Assembly (NCBI RefSeq): GCF_014694375.1
Contig: NZ_JAAUWW010000016.1
Coordinates: 30,342-94,341 of the forward strand
DNA: 64,000 nt
Direction of reading: 5' to 3'
Source: Vibrio sp. S17_S38
GTDB taxonomy: Bacteria; Pseudomonadota; Gammaproteobacteria; Enterobacterales; Vibrionaceae
The notes beneath the pieces were generated by a model. It worked only from the letters and a program-made list of their open reading frames with translations. It did not search any database and was not told the origin of the DNA. Below are positions 1 to 9,853 of the stretch, in pieces. The position numbers and the translations under genes are program-made. Numbering within the stretch: position 1 is the stretch's first letter; each line of letters starts with the position of its first letter.

Positions 1-1095
1 AGCGTTAAGTCTGATATTGATAAATTACATGATCGTAATGATGGTTATGTCGAGTTTGGTGTCGATTATAGTGGTCGTGACAGCGAAAATAGCGCCACTC
101 AAATACCGATCGAAGTCAGCATACCAATGCCTAAATACGATGGTCACTTGTTGATCCGAACCGATGTGGTGATGCTTGATTCTGGTGATTTGAATTATTT
201 TGATAAGAGTGAAGGGCACAGTTCAGAGTCAACGTTTAGTCAAAAAAATAATGGTGTGGCTTTTGGTATTGGCTGGAAAGCGAACACTTGGTCTGCCGAT
301 ATAGGCACGACACCTATTGGGTTTGATCAAACGACGTGGGTTGGTGGACTCAATCTGTCTGGGGATTTAGGCGATCTTGGTTGGAAAGCCACCGCCTCTC
401 GTCGCCCAGAGACCAGCAGCACGTTATCTTATGGTGGTATGGTTGTACCTGAGGATGATTTAGCAAATAAAGGTAAACACTGGGGAAATGTCGTTAGCAC
501 CGGTGTGAAACTCGGTGGGAGTTACGATGTAGGCGGACCTGTTGGCGTTTGGACTAGTGCACAATTCCATCAAATGACAGGCAACAATGTTGAAGATAAT
601 ACTCGTTTGGGCTTGCTCGGTGGGCTTTATTGGAAGTTGATTGCAGAGTCGGATCGTCATTTAAGTGTCGGTGTGAACAGCATGTATTTGCACTATGATA
701 AAAACTTGAGTGAGTATGCTTACGGTTACGGTGGCTATTACAGCCCACAACAATATTTCTCCATGTCATTACCGATTAACTGGTATCAACGTTTAGGCAA
801 TGAATGGTCTTACTTGGTCAGTGGTTCGGTATCTAACTCTTGGACCGCGGAAGATGCGCTTTATGGCTCTCAGGGGGAAGATGAAAAAGGTGGTGGATTT
901 GGTTATTCATTACAGGCGGCGGTTGAAAAACGAGTGAGTCGACGTTGGTATTTAGGATTATCAATGGATATCCAACGCTCTGATTTTTATGAGCCTAATC
1001 ATATGTTGATGTATGCCCGATATACTTTCTCTGACCGTTGGCAACCAATTGAAATGCCAGTCGATCCGTTAACATTATATTCTGATTTTGATTAA
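1..1095 (+). CDS. bcsC: Cellulose synthase outer-membrane subunit BcsC, C-terminal part
   Basis: The frame is open from the first base of the window, so this is the 3' end of a longer gene; the ATG at 127 is internal. The visible 364 residues match the BCSC_C domain, the outer-membrane beta-barrel that passes cellulose chains across the outer membrane. They are rich in alternating aromatic and glycine residues, contain typical phrases such as RRPETSSTLSYGG and GGYYSPQQYFS, and end in YARYTFSD near the C terminus. The TPR-rich periplasmic part lies outside the window. BcsC acts with the inner-membrane synthase BcsA/B, which should be encoded upstream. Identification by recall of the family, not by search. 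Confidence 0.9.
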   Translation, partial: SVKSDIDKLHDRNDGYVEFGVDYSGRDSENSATQIPIEVSIPMPKYDGHLLIRTDVVMLDSGDLNYFDKSEGHSSESTFSQKNNGVAFGIGWKANTWSADIGTTPIGFDQTTWVGGLNLSGDLGDLGWKATASRRPETSSTLSYGGMVVPEDDLANKGKHWGNVVSTGVKLGGSYDVGGPVGVWTSAQFHQMTGNNVEDNTRLGLLGGLYWKLIAESDRHLSVGVNSMYLHYDKNLSEYAYGYGGYYSPQQYFSMSLPINWYQRLGNEWSYLVSGSVSNSWTAEDALYGSQGEDEKGGGFGYSLQAAVEKRVSRRWYLGLSMDIQRSDFYEPNHMLMYARYTFSDRWQPIEMPVDPLTLYSDFD

Positions 1096-1117
1096 ATTTC
1101 CTAAGTGATGGTAACCC

Positions 1118-1150
1118 AAAAAAAGCCCCAAACCAGTTAGGGATGGGGCA
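1118..1150 (-). terminator. Rho-independent terminator of malK
   Basis: On the minus strand a GCCCCA/TGGGGC stem is followed by seven T residues (the A run at 1118-1124 on plus). It lies 40 bases past the malK stop codon. Confidence 0.75.
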
Positions 1151-1188
1151 AGGGCATTACTATGAAAAATAACTTAATCGTGTTGAGT

Positions 1189-2298
1189 TTATACGCCAGG
1201 TTCTTGATATAAGCGGCGGCATGATCTGCCATCGCTGTGAAATAAATGGCAACGATAAGCCGGAATGCCAATTTCAAAGGCATCTCCAGACTCTACATCT
1301 AACGTATCGTTTTGACGGTAGATGACATCAGCATCAACGTGATCAAGGTTTAAGTAGACTTGCGTTTCGTTACCTAACTTTTCTACTACTTGCACTTTGC
1401 CTTTAATACTGACATCGCCTTCATTTGCTGGCAGTAAATGTTCTGGGCGTACGCCTAATGACATGCGAGCGCCTTGCTTGACCGTACTACCATCCACTTG
1501 TATCCAAAAAGCGGCTTGGCTCGCGAGTTCTACTTTCACCCGATTGGTTTCGACTTCTTTGATTTGTACATTGATAAAGTTCATTTTTGGCGAACCAATA
1601 AATCCTGCTACAAAGCGATTTTCTGGGTAGTGGTAAAGTTCTAATGGCTTACCTACTTGTGACACACTGCCGCCATCTAATACCACGATTTTATCGGCCA
1701 TGGTCATGGCTTCTACTTGATCATGAGTCACATAGATCATGGTGCAACCGAGTTTCTTGTGCAGCTTGGCGAGTTCGATACGCATTTGGACACGCAGCGC
1801 AGCATCGAGATTAGAGAGTGGTTCATCTAGCAAGAATACTTCAGGTTGCGCCACCAACGTACGGCCAATCGCGACTCGTTGACGCTGACCACCCGATAAT
1901 GCTTTTGGTCGACGTTCTAATAAATGACCGAGTTGTAAAATATCAGCGGCGTGATCAACACGAGATTTGATTTTGGCTTTATCTTCTTTAGCCAGTTTTA
2001 AACCAAAAGACATATTGTCGAATAAATTTAAGTGCGGATACAGTGCATAAGATTGAAATACCATGCCTACGCCACGCTCAGATGGTGGCACATCGTTCAT
2101 TTTTTTGTCACCAATGAAAAGCTCTCCAGAGGTAATGTCTTCTAAACCTGCGATGCAGCGTAGTAATGTCGATTTACCACAACCAGACGGACCAACAAAC
2201 ACGACAAATTCACCATCTTGAATATCCAAGTCGACATCTTGAGAAATGAGGTTGTCACCGTACGCTTTACATACTTTTCGCAGCGTTACACTCGTCAT
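1189..2298 (-). CDS. malK: Maltose/maltodextrin ABC transporter ATP-binding protein MalK
   Basis: 369 residues, the usual MalK length. Walker [10 protein letters not shown] is at residues 36-44, the signature LSGGQ follows, and VFLLDEP is Walker B. A C-terminal TOBE-type regulatory region contains [12 protein letters not shown]. MalK is the cytoplasmic ATPase of the MalFGK2 maltodextrin importer. In enterics it also binds the regulator MalT. It is divergent from malEFG, as in other vibrios and E. coli. An AAGGAAC ribosome site lies just upstream of the ATG. Related MsmX/UgpC ATPases look similar, but the malEFG context settles the assignment. Confidence 0.95.
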   Translation of the reverse strand: MTSVTLRKVCKAYGDNLISQDVDLDIQDGEFVVFVGPSGCGKSTLLRCIAGLEDITSGELFIGDKKMNDVPPSERGVGMVFQSYALYPHLNLFDNMSFGLKLAKEDKAKIKSRVDHAADILQLGHLLERRPKALSGGQRQRVAIGRTLVAQPEVFLLDEPLSNLDAALRVQMRIELAKLHKKLGCTMIYVTHDQVEAMTMADKIVVLDGGSVSQVGKPLELYHYPENRFVAGFIGSPKMNFINVQIKEVETNRVKVELASQAAFWIQVDGSTVKQGARMSLGVRPEHLLPANEGDVSIKGKVQVVEKLGNETQVYLNLDHVDADVIYRQNDTLDVESGDAFEIGIPAYRCHLFHSDGRSCRRLYQEPGV

Positions 2299-2795
2299 TG
2301 GTCCGTTCCTTTTCTTTTTATTGGTTTGGCAACAAGTTGATAATGAGAGGTTGCCGTTTAATTTAAATAATTTGCTATGGGATCTATATTACTTGAGTGT
2401 TTCAAAGCTGCCTCCTCCTTGCTTGATTAATTTTTGGTGGACAAAGGGGGAGGAGTGCATAGATCACACTTTTTAATTCAGATCATCTTTGGCGTAAATA
2501 CTCAATAATCAGTATGCGTTCGATCACGTTTATGCTTGGTTTTAAGGTATATTAGCAAATTATTGTGAATCTAAATCACAGTTTTTATCTTGCTGCGTGG
2601 GGGCGTAGAGATTAGGAGGATGTTCATCATTTCTAATTATTGCAAGATTTAACCGTGCCGAGATGTCTAGTCAATGTGAATGGATATAGATCTTGCAACT
2701 AATGGATATAGCTCTTGCTGCTCAGGACTCGTTATTGTGTTACCGACCCTACAGGTTGTAACCGCCAAATAAGAACAATAGAAAGGATCATGGAA
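2299..2795. promoter_or_regulatory. Divergent malK/malE control region with MalT-box-like motifs
   Basis: This 497-base gap between divergent mal genes holds no gene. Purine-rich motifs resembling the MalT box (GGGGAKGAGG) occur at 2446-2455 (GGGGGAGGAG), in reverse at 2411-2420, and as a pair at 2599-2608 (GGGGGCGTAG) and 2614-2622 (AGGAGGATG). The paired arrangement is what MalT-activated promoters usually show. Assignment of the boxes is by eye; the regulator gene malT is not in the window. Confidence 0.5.
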
Positions 2796-3974
2796 ATGAA
2801 AAAAATCCTCAAAACTGCCATTTTATGTAGCTTAGCGTTAAGTGGTGTGAGTGCTCATGCTGCCATTGAAGAAGGTCAACTGACCATATGGATTAATGGT
2901 GATAAAGGCTATAACGGTCTTGCTGAAGTGGGCAAAAAATTTGAAGCGGACACTGGCATTAAAGTGACGGTTTCTCATCCTGATAAATTAGAAGAGAAAT
3001 TCCCACAATTGGCTTCAACCGGTGATGGCCCTGATATTGTTCTTTGGGCGCACGATCGCTTTGGTGGATATGCGAAAGCAGGACTATTGGCAGAAGTGAA
3101 ACCTTCGGCTGAATTCAAGTCTAAATTTTCTGATTTCACATGGGATGCGGTTTCTTATAATGGTAAATACATCGGCTATCCTGTCGCGGTTGAATCATTA
3201 TCGCTTATTTACAACAAAGACTTAATCAAAACCCCACCTAAAAACTGGGAAGATATTGCTGCTCTTGATAAGAAGCTACAAAAAGAGGGTAAGCACGCCA
3301 TCATGTGGAACCTGTCAGAACCTTTCTTTACTTGGCCAATTCTTGCGGCTGACGGTGGTTACGCGTTTAAATTTGAAAATGGTGCTTACAACCCTAAAGA
3401 TGTGGGTGTGAATAACGCGGGTGCAGTGAATGCGATGAGTTTTGTGAAAGGCTTAGTCGATCAAAAAGTGATTTCACCTGATGTGGATTACACCATTGCA
3501 GAATCTGGTTTCAACAAAGGTGAAGTCGCCATGACGATCAATGGTCCTTGGTCTTGGGCGAACATTGATAAAGCTGGTATTAAGTACGGTGTGACGACAT
3601 TGCCAATGTTTAATGGCAAACCATCAAAACCATTTGTTGGTGTGTTAACCGCGGGCATTAGCTCAGCATCACCAAACAAAGATTTGGCGGTTGAGTTTAT
3701 TGAAAATTACATGCTGACCAAAGAAGGTTTAAAAGCTATCAATGACGATACGCCATTAGGCGCGGTAGCATTGAAATCTTATCAGACTGAATTAGCTAAA
3801 GATCCACGTATTGCGGCAACCATGAGTAATGCACAAAATGGTGAAATCATGCCAAATATCTCTGAAATGTCGGCATTCTGGTATGCGGAAAAAGCGGCAA
3901 TTGGTAATGTGGTTAATGGTCGTCAATCGGTGAAAGAAGCACTGGATACGGTTGCTGATCGCATGACGAAATAA
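2796..3974 (+). CDS. malE: Maltose/maltodextrin-binding periplasmic protein MalE
   Basis: Soluble substrate receptor of the maltodextrin ABC importer. The start at 2796 is chosen because GAAAGGA (2781-2787) is eight bases ahead and because it gives a clean signal peptide: MKKILKT, then a hydrophobic core ending in SAHAA. The longer frame upstream (from 2715) is not signal-like. The mature part begins [19 protein letters not shown], the hallmark of MalE, and total length (392 aa) is near the E. coli protein. It is followed by a hairpin and then malF, the usual order. The start two codons earlier (2790) is possible but badly spaced. Confidence 0.95.
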   Translation: MKKILKTAILCSLALSGVSAHAAIEEGQLTIWINGDKGYNGLAEVGKKFEADTGIKVTVSHPDKLEEKFPQLASTGDGPDIVLWAHDRFGGYAKAGLLAEVKPSAEFKSKFSDFTWDAVSYNGKYIGYPVAVESLSLIYNKDLIKTPPKNWEDIAALDKKLQKEGKHAIMWNLSEPFFTWPILAADGGYAFKFENGAYNPKDVGVNNAGAVNAMSFVKGLVDQKVISPDVDYTIAESGFNKGEVAMTINGPWSWANIDKAGIKYGVTTLPMFNGKPSKPFVGVLTAGISSASPNKDLAVEFIENYMLTKEGLKAINDDTPLGAVALKSYQTELAKDPRIAATMSNAQNGEIMPNISEMSAFWYAEKAAIGNVVNGRQSVKEALDTVADRMTK

Positions 3975-4032
3975 TATTTCGTTTTCCACTGGTCTTGGTT
4001 TATCGCTTTGTGAGTTAATTCAGCCCAGCGGT

Positions 4033-4070
4033 GTGAGAAAGAAGAGAGCTGCCTCTTTCTTCTTTCTCAC
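4033..4070 (+). promoter_or_regulatory. malE-malF intercistronic hairpin
   Basis: A long imperfect stem (GTGAGAAAGAAG-type arm, CTGC loop, and a pyrimidine-rich complementary arm) sits 58 bases after malE. It has no strong T run. In E. coli the same position carries REP hairpins that protect malE mRNA and lower malF expression; this element is unrelated in sequence but placed to do the same. Confidence 0.55.
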
Positions 4071-4224
4071 TTATTTATTTGCTTCTTATGTAACGGTAGA
4101 CGAAACGTTTATCGATGCCTTTGATTAGAGTTTGGGCTATGTTTCAATCTCTTATGCAGTTTCAAAAGCTGACGTGTTTTCAAAACTTCTGTTTAGATCA
4201 TGCGATATGGTAATGGAATCTATT

Positions 4225-5832
4225 ATGTCTTCGAATCTTGTGTCATCTCATCCCTCTCATATTCCAGAGTCTGTTTCTCAATCATGGCTTAAGTCTCATT
4301 GGGTTAAAATGGCGGTGTTGTTTGCGGTCACTTTGCTCAATGGCTATGCGATCGTTTTAATGTATTCGCGCGGTGAATTCGCTTTTGCGTTGCTTACTTT
4401 GATTTTAGCGTCTATGGGTGTCTATGTTTTTGCCCGTAAACGTACTTATGCCCATCGCTATATTTATCCTGGTGTAGCGGGGATGATCTTATTTATCATT
4501 TTCCCATTGATTTATACCATTGGTTTGGCGTTTACCAACTATAGCGGAGCCAATCAGTTAAGTTTTGAACGAGCTCAAAGCGTATTAATGGATCAAACTT
4601 TTCAAAGTGGCGACAGTTATTCATTTGAATTACGTCAACACGACAACCTTTATTCCATTGCCTTAAAACAAGGCGACACTTGGTTAGTTTCTGCGCCGCG
4701 ATCATTAACGAAAGAGTCGTTAACCGAGGCCACTGAAAACCAGCCAGTAGGGCACATTGCATTATTACCTTCAGATTCATTATCAGGCAAAAAAGTACCG
4801 CTAAAATCTGTGATCCAACATCGTAATGTATTAAGTGAGTTTGTAGTTGAAACGCCAGATGGCACCGATCTTAAAATGTCGGGTTTGCGTAAGTTTGCAC
4901 AAGTGAAATCACTGTATACGCTTGATGCAGATGGTGAGAGTTTAGTGAACAATAAAACCGATGAAGTATTAAAACCGAATTACAAGATTGGTTACTACCA
5001 AACGGTTGATACGAATGGCGCATTTATCGGCCAACCGTTGACTCCCGGCTTTATTGTGAATATTGGCTTTGATAACTTCACTCGTATCTTTAACGATCCG
5101 GGTATTCAAGGTCCATTCTTTAAAATCTTTGTATGGACGGTATTGTTCTCAGCAATCACTGTGGCGTTAACGCTTGCCTTTGGTGTGATTTTGGCGCAAA
5201 TCGTTTCTTGGGAAGCATTAAAAGGACGTGGTTTATATCGTGTGTTATTAATCCTTCCTTATGCTGTGCCTGCGTTCATTTCAATTTTGATCTTTAAAGG
5301 TCTATTTAACCAAAGCTTTGGTGAGATTAATCAATTACTACAAGGTTTATTTGGTTTAAGTCCTGCATGGTTTACCGACCCAACACTCGCTAAAACTATG
5401 ATCATTATCGTCAATACTTGGCTCGGTTATCCGTACATGATGATCTTGGCAATGGGGATGTTAAAAGCGATCCCTGATGATTTGTATGAAGCATCAGCAA
5501 TGGATGGCGCAGGACCAATCGATAACTTCTTTAAAATTACGTTGCCACTATTGGTGAAGCCAATGGTGCCGCTATTAATTGCCAGTTTTGCATTTAACTT
5601 TAACAACTTCGTATTGATTCAATTATTAACCAACGGTGCGCCCGACATGATTGGTACTACAGTTCCTGCTGGTCACACTGATTTATTGGTAAGTTACACC
5701 TATCGCATTGCCTTTGAAGGTGCTGGTGGTCAAGACTTTGGCTTAGCGGGCGCGATTGCAACTTTGATCTTCTTATTGGTTGGCGGTTTGTCACTGCTGA
5801 ACATGAAATTCACCAAGCTAGAAACAGAATAA
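4225..5832 (+). CDS. malF: Maltose/maltodextrin ABC transporter permease MalF
   Basis: Inner-membrane permease subunit. Recognised by the N-terminal membrane region (VLMYSRGEFAFALLTLIL, YIYPGVAGM), a large periplasmic P2-type domain of about 170 residues after the third segment, and a C-terminal permease core with the EAA motif (YEASAMDGAGPIDNFFKITLP). The start at 4225 is preferred because TGGAA lies six bases upstream. The frame is open from 4132, and ATGs at 4207 and 4213 are alternatives, so the N terminus is uncertain by some 30 residues. It pairs with malG, whose start is 12 bases beyond the stop. Confidence 0.93.
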   Translation: MSSNLVSSHPSHIPESVSQSWLKSHWVKMAVLFAVTLLNGYAIVLMYSRGEFAFALLTLILASMGVYVFARKRTYAHRYIYPGVAGMILFIIFPLIYTIGLAFTNYSGANQLSFERAQSVLMDQTFQSGDSYSFELRQHDNLYSIALKQGDTWLVSAPRSLTKESLTEATENQPVGHIALLPSDSLSGKKVPLKSVIQHRNVLSEFVVETPDGTDLKMSGLRKFAQVKSLYTLDADGESLVNNKTDEVLKPNYKIGYYQTVDTNGAFIGQPLTPGFIVNIGFDNFTRIFNDPGIQGPFFKIFVWTVLFSAITVALTLAFGVILAQIVSWEALKGRGLYRVLLILPYAVPAFISILIFKGLFNQSFGEINQLLQGLFGLSPAWFTDPTLAKTMIIIVNTWLGYPYMMILAMGMLKAIPDDLYEASAMDGAGPIDNFFKITLPLLVKPMVPLLIASFAFNFNNFVLIQLLTNGAPDMIGTTVPAGHTDLLVSYTYRIAFEGAGGQDFGLAGAIATLIFLLVGGLSLLNMKFTKLETE

Positions 5833-5844
5833 GGAGTACTGACT

Positions 5845-6735
5845 ATGGCGATGGTTCAACCAAAATCATTAAAATACCGTTTGTGGGCAACCCACGTTGC
5901 TATGTGGGTTTTTCTTGCGGTGATGATGTTTCCTCTGTTGATGGTGATTGCGATTTCTTTACGTGAAGGTAATTACGCCGCAGGCGATCTTATTCCTAGA
6001 AATCCATCATTAGAGCATTGGAAATTGGCACTTGGCTTTGATGTGGTACACGCCGATGGCAGCGTGACCAAACCGCCATTTCCCGTTCTATTATGGTTAT
6101 GGAACTCGGTAAAAGTGGCGGGTTTAACCGCGATTGGGATTGTGACGTTATCAACCACCTGTGCTTATGCTTTTGCTCGTATGAAGTTTAAAGGCAAAAC
6201 CTTAATTCTTCGTTCAATGCTGATTTTCCAAATGTTCCCAGCCGTACTGGCGTTAGTCGCTTTATACGCCTTGTTTGATCGTTTAGGTACTTACGTTCCA
6301 TTCTTAGGTTTGAATACGCACGGTGGCGTGGTGTTCGCTTATATGGGCGGCATCGCACTACATGTTTGGACGATTAAAGGCTATTTTGAATCGATTGATA
6401 ATTCGTTAGAAGAAGCTGCCGCTCTCGATGGTGCAACTCCATGGCAAGCTTTCCGTTTAGTATTATTGCCGTTATCCGTACCAATTCTTGCGGTGGTGTT
6501 TATCTTGTCTTTCATTGCTGCGGTAACCGAAGTACCCGTTGCTTCATTACTGCTACGAGATGTGAATTCATACACTTTAGCAGTAGGCATGCAGCAATAC
6601 TTATACCCACAAAACTACTTATGGGGTGATTTTGCAGCGGCGGCGGTACTTTCGGCATTACCCATTACCATTGTGTTCTTAATGGCGCAGAAGTTTTTGG
6701 TCGGTGGGTTAACCGCCGGTGGGGTGAAAGGGTAG
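5845..6735 (+). CDS. malG: Maltose/maltodextrin ABC transporter permease MalG
   Basis: 296 residues, six hydrophobic segments and an EAA loop ([24 protein letters not shown]) that docks on MalK. The C terminus [10 protein letters not shown] is the typical MalG ending. An AAGGAG site precedes the ATG, and the gap to malF is only 12 bases, so the two are co-transcribed. A strong terminator follows, which closes the operon. Confidence 0.95.
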   Translation: MAMVQPKSLKYRLWATHVAMWVFLAVMMFPLLMVIAISLREGNYAAGDLIPRNPSLEHWKLALGFDVVHADGSVTKPPFPVLLWLWNSVKVAGLTAIGIVTLSTTCAYAFARMKFKGKTLILRSMLIFQMFPAVLALVALYALFDRLGTYVPFLGLNTHGGVVFAYMGGIALHVWTIKGYFESIDNSLEEAAALDGATPWQAFRLVLLPLSVPILAVVFILSFIAAVTEVPVASLLLRDVNSYTLAVGMQQYLYPQNYLWGDFAAAAVLSALPITIVFLMAQKFLVGGLTAGGVKG

Positions 6736-6762
6736 GCTTTTAAACAAATAGTAATAAATAAC

Positions 6763-6795
6763 AAATGCCACCGATTTCTATCGGTGGCATTTTTG
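6763..6795 (+). terminator. Terminator of the malEFG operon
   Basis: Perfect 12-bp stem AATGCCACCGAT / ATCGGTGGCATT with a TTCT loop, followed by a short T run. Confidence 0.85.
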
Positions 6796-6939
6796 TATGG
6801 TTCATCGCATCCATGTGGAATTGATATTTCAATCAGAACTAACCAATTGTTTCTTGCCTCGCAGTGTATATCTCTTCAATTGAGTCATCAGCATAAATTC
6901 CATAGAGTTTAGATCAAATACGAACAACAGGTTCTGTTC

Positions 6940-7518
6940 ATGAGACTATTTTGGCTGCCATTTATTTCTTTATTATCGGGCTGTATGACTTCAATCGTTT
7001 GGGATCAGAAAGATGATTATTATGAAGAGCTGATGGGCTTCTATTTAGTTGAACATAAAAATGAAGTGATTGCATCGGGTGGTCAATACAGCTATTTATT
7101 TAATCTGGAAGCAAAAACTAAAACGATCTTCAAATTGAGTCGAACAATCGAATTCTCACTGTTGTTTAATCACTTTCAATTGAATACGGATAACCATATT
7201 TTTGGTGAAATCACTCTATACGTCAATCTGGAAAAGCTTACCCTAAAACAGAAGGATCAGCTGAAGTCTTTAGGCTTTAAAATGACGCGAGAGAAAAATA
7301 TTCTGCAGTATAAACAAACGCTTTATGGCACCCGATATTTGAAAATTGACACCCCTAAAGCAACACAATTTAAAGAACCTTATTATGTCATTGTTGGAGT
7401 AGATGACTCTGCAACGGATGTTGCTCAAAAAGTCATGTTCACACCCGTTGCTTTAGCCGTTGATATTCTAGTTATATACCCGGTATCGTTTATTTTATTG
7501 ATAGTCACGGCTAATTAG
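6940..7518 (+). CDS. Putative outer-membrane or inner-membrane lipoprotein of unknown function
   Basis: 192 residues. The N terminus MRLFWLPFISLLSGC is a short lipoprotein signal with an LSGC lipobox, so the mature protein would start at Cys15 with a lipid anchor. The middle is soluble and charged. The C terminus has a hydrophobic stretch (VALAVDILVIYPVSFILLIV) that could be a membrane helix. I do not recognise a named family, although small lipoproteins ending in a TPVALAVDI-like segment occur in gammaproteobacteria. It stands alone between the mal terminator and a convergent exporter gene, with a hairpin after its stop. Confidence 0.65.
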   Translation: MRLFWLPFISLLSGCMTSIVWDQKDDYYEELMGFYLVEHKNEVIASGGQYSYLFNLEAKTKTIFKLSRTIEFSLLFNHFQLNTDNHIFGEITLYVNLEKLTLKQKDQLKSLGFKMTREKNILQYKQTLYGTRYLKIDTPKATQFKEPYYVIVGVDDSATDVAQKVMFTPVALAVDILVIYPVSFILLIVTAN

Positions 7519-7540
7519 CCTGCATTCTAGATAATTAAAT

Positions 7541-7578
7541 TATCTCACCCTAAATATTCTAAAGCTTAAGGTGAGATA
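7541..7578. terminator. Convergent hairpin between the lipoprotein gene and the exporter gene
   Basis: ATCTCACC (7542-7549) pairs with GGTGAGAT (7570-7577). It lies between two convergent genes, with only weak T runs on either side. Confidence 0.45.
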
Positions 7579-7603
7579 GATCTTAGTGATCATAAGTTAT
7601 TAA

Positions 7604-9853
7604 TTATGAGTCACTTGATTTTAATTGGCTTATGATTTCTGATTTAACTGTGTTGAGCTTAACTATTGTTTCTTTTGGTTCATTCTGCTTTGCTACATTT
7701 GCTTGTAATGGATTTGCTTGTGATGCATTTTCCTGCGATACATTCGGCATAGCAGCTTTGCCTTCACGTAAAGACTTTAAGACCTTATCCTTTGGACCGT
7801 CCGCTACGATTTGTCCCTTTTCCATCACAATTAAACGATCGACAATATCTAGCATGTTGGTTTTGTGGGTAATGAGAACCAGTGTTTGTTTGTCCTCTAA
7901 TTGATTTAACTCACGCTTTATGAATAATTCTGAACGGTTATCCATACTACTGGTGGGTTCATCCATCAATAGAATGGGTGGGTTACTTAACCATGCACGT
8001 GCAATCGTGATCGCTTGGCGTTGTCCACCTGATAATGCCGCGCCACCTTCTCCGACTTGTCTGTCGAGCCCTGCTTCATCTTGCTGAGTGAAATTAGTGA
8101 CTCCAGCGCGTTCAGCCGCAGAAAGAACATCCTGATCGTTGGTTTGTGGTTTTCCTAAGATAATGTTATCTCGTATCGATCCAAAAAATAACGTGCATTC
8201 CTGCGAAACGCAGCCAATATTATGACGTACATCAGTATGATGTAGCTGATTAACATCGGTATTATCTAATTTAACTGAGCCTTGAGTGGCTTTGTACAAT
8301 CCCATAATTAAACGTTCTAAAGTACTTTTTCCTGAGCCTATACGTCCAATAATAGCGACTTTTTCACCCGGATTAATGGTGAAGCTAACATTATTAATCG
8401 CTAAGCTTTTTGTGTTTGGATAGCTGAAACTCACATTCTCAAACTCGATCTTGCCTTGTAATAATGGGCGATGGATGTAGCGTTTACCTTCTTCTTGTTC
8501 TATTGGCATCGCCATTAATTGTTCAATAGTGGTCATCGCGGATTTGGCTTGGTTATAACGTGTTGATAAAAGCGATAGTTGTACTAATGGACCAACAGCG
8601 CGGCCACTTAACATGGTGGCAGCAATTAATCCGCCCATAGTGAGTTGCCCATCGGCAATTAGATAGACCCCACCAATGATCATGGCGACAGATACAAATT
8701 GTTGTAGAAAGCCTGCGGTATTTTGAACCGAATCGGTTAAGCGGCGAGTTTTTAGACTCCAATTAGACATGTGAGCAACGGCTTCTTCCCATTTATATTG
8801 AAATTGGTTTTGAGCGCCAAATATCTTAACGGTTTCTAATCCACTTAAACTCTCAATTAAGTTAGCGTGCTTTTGTGAAGAAAGACGAGAACCTTCTTCA
8901 ATACTTCTTCTTAGAGGCCTTTGAATTAGTAAACTATAAATGACGAGGATCAATACGGCAGCTAGTGGGATCAGGGCGATAGGTCCAGCGATTAAATAGA
9001 TAACAAATAAGAATACTAAAGCGAAAGGAAGATCAATTAATGCACCGACTGTCGCTGATGTGAAAAATTCGCGGATAGATTCAAATTCTTGCATATGCCT
9101 TGCAAAAGCGCCGACAGAAGGAGGTTTCGACTCTAAACGAATCCCCATTACATGGCTGAATATTTTAGCCGAGATAAGTATGTCTGATTTTTTACCAGCA
9201 ATATCAATGAAGTAGCTTCTCATTAGTTTAAGCACTAAATCGAAACTAAAGATAATCGTGATACCGATGGAAAGCACCCATAAAGAATTAAAGGCCAAAT
9301 TAGGCACAATTTTATCGTAAACTAAGCGTGTAAAGAGCGGGGTGGCAATCGCAAAAATATTTATGAGGATAGAAGCGAGAAAAACATCACGATAAATTTT
9401 CCGCGATTCCCATAAGGTACTCCAAAACCAATGACCTTCACGAGTTTTTAATATTTCAGGGGAGCGCTCATCATAACGAAAGCGTTTTTTGATTAGAAAT
9501 AATTGTCCAGTATATTGGCTATTGAGTTCTTCCAGCGTGATCCATTGCTCAATACCTTCTGATTGAGAAAGAACAATTTCAGCTTCTTGTTTTTCTTTAT
9601 CAATTCCAAGTACGACACAAGTATCACCACCTTCAAGCATAGTAATAACGGGAAATAATAGAGGAGAAATCTCCGTTAATTTCATATTCGTTAGCTTGGC
9701 TTGCAACCCTGCCTTTTCAGCAGCACGAGGTAATAAATAAGGCGTCAATAGCCCGTTAGAAAGAGGTAAGTCAGAAACTAGGGCATGAGATGAATTGGTT
9801 TGGCCATAAAATCGACTAATGTAAATCAATGATTGTAATAAGGGATCTTTCAC
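7604..9853 (-). CDS. Type I secretion ABC transporter/ATPase, LapB-like
   Basis: 749 residues. An N-terminal C39-like domain lacks the catalytic cysteine, as in exporters of RTX adhesins. It is followed by a six-helix transmembrane domain (about residues 150-430) and a nucleotide-binding domain with Walker A GRIGSGKST, LSGGQRQAI and ILLMDEPTSS. The last 50 residues form an unusual low-complexity tail rich in QAN/QEN repeats. Together with a membrane-fusion protein and a TolC-type channel it would export a giant adhesin. Neither partner gene is present here. Its start overlaps the stop of the LapD-like gene by four bases, so the two form one transcription unit whose promoter end appears to have been lost. 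Confidence 0.85.
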   Translation of the reverse strand: MKDPLLQSLIYISRFYGQTNSSHALVSDLPLSNGLLTPYLLPRAAEKAGLQAKLTNMKLTEISPLLFPVITMLEGGDTCVVLGIDKEKQEAEIVLSQSEGIEQWITLEELNSQYTGQLFLIKKRFRYDERSPEILKTREGHWFWSTLWESRKIYRDVFLASILINIFAIATPLFTRLVYDKIVPNLAFNSLWVLSIGITIIFSFDLVLKLMRSYFIDIAGKKSDILISAKIFSHVMGIRLESKPPSVGAFARHMQEFESIREFFTSATVGALIDLPFALVFLFVIYLIAGPIALIPLAAVLILVIYSLLIQRPLRRSIEEGSRLSSQKHANLIESLSGLETVKIFGAQNQFQYKWEEAVAHMSNWSLKTRRLTDSVQNTAGFLQQFVSVAMIIGGVYLIADGQLTMGGLIAATMLSGRAVGPLVQLSLLSTRYNQAKSAMTTIEQLMAMPIEQEEGKRYIHRPLLQGKIEFENVSFSYPNTKSLAINNVSFTINPGEKVAIIGRIGSGKSTLERLIMGLYKATQGSVKLDNTDVNQLHHTDVRHNIGCVSQECTLFFGSIRDNIILGKPQTNDQDVLSAAERAGVTNFTQQDEAGLDRQVGEGGAALSGGQRQAITIARAWLSNPPILLMDEPTSSMDNRSELFIKRELNQLEDKQTLVLITHKTNMLDIVDRLIVMEKGQIVADGPKDKVLKSLREGKAAMPNVSQENASQANPLQANVAKQNEPKETIVKLNTVKSEIISQLKSSDS

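Noticed and set aside
2562..2582. CRP-like palindrome TGTGA...TCACA
   Set aside because: Spacer is seven, not six, so it does not fit a normal CRP site.
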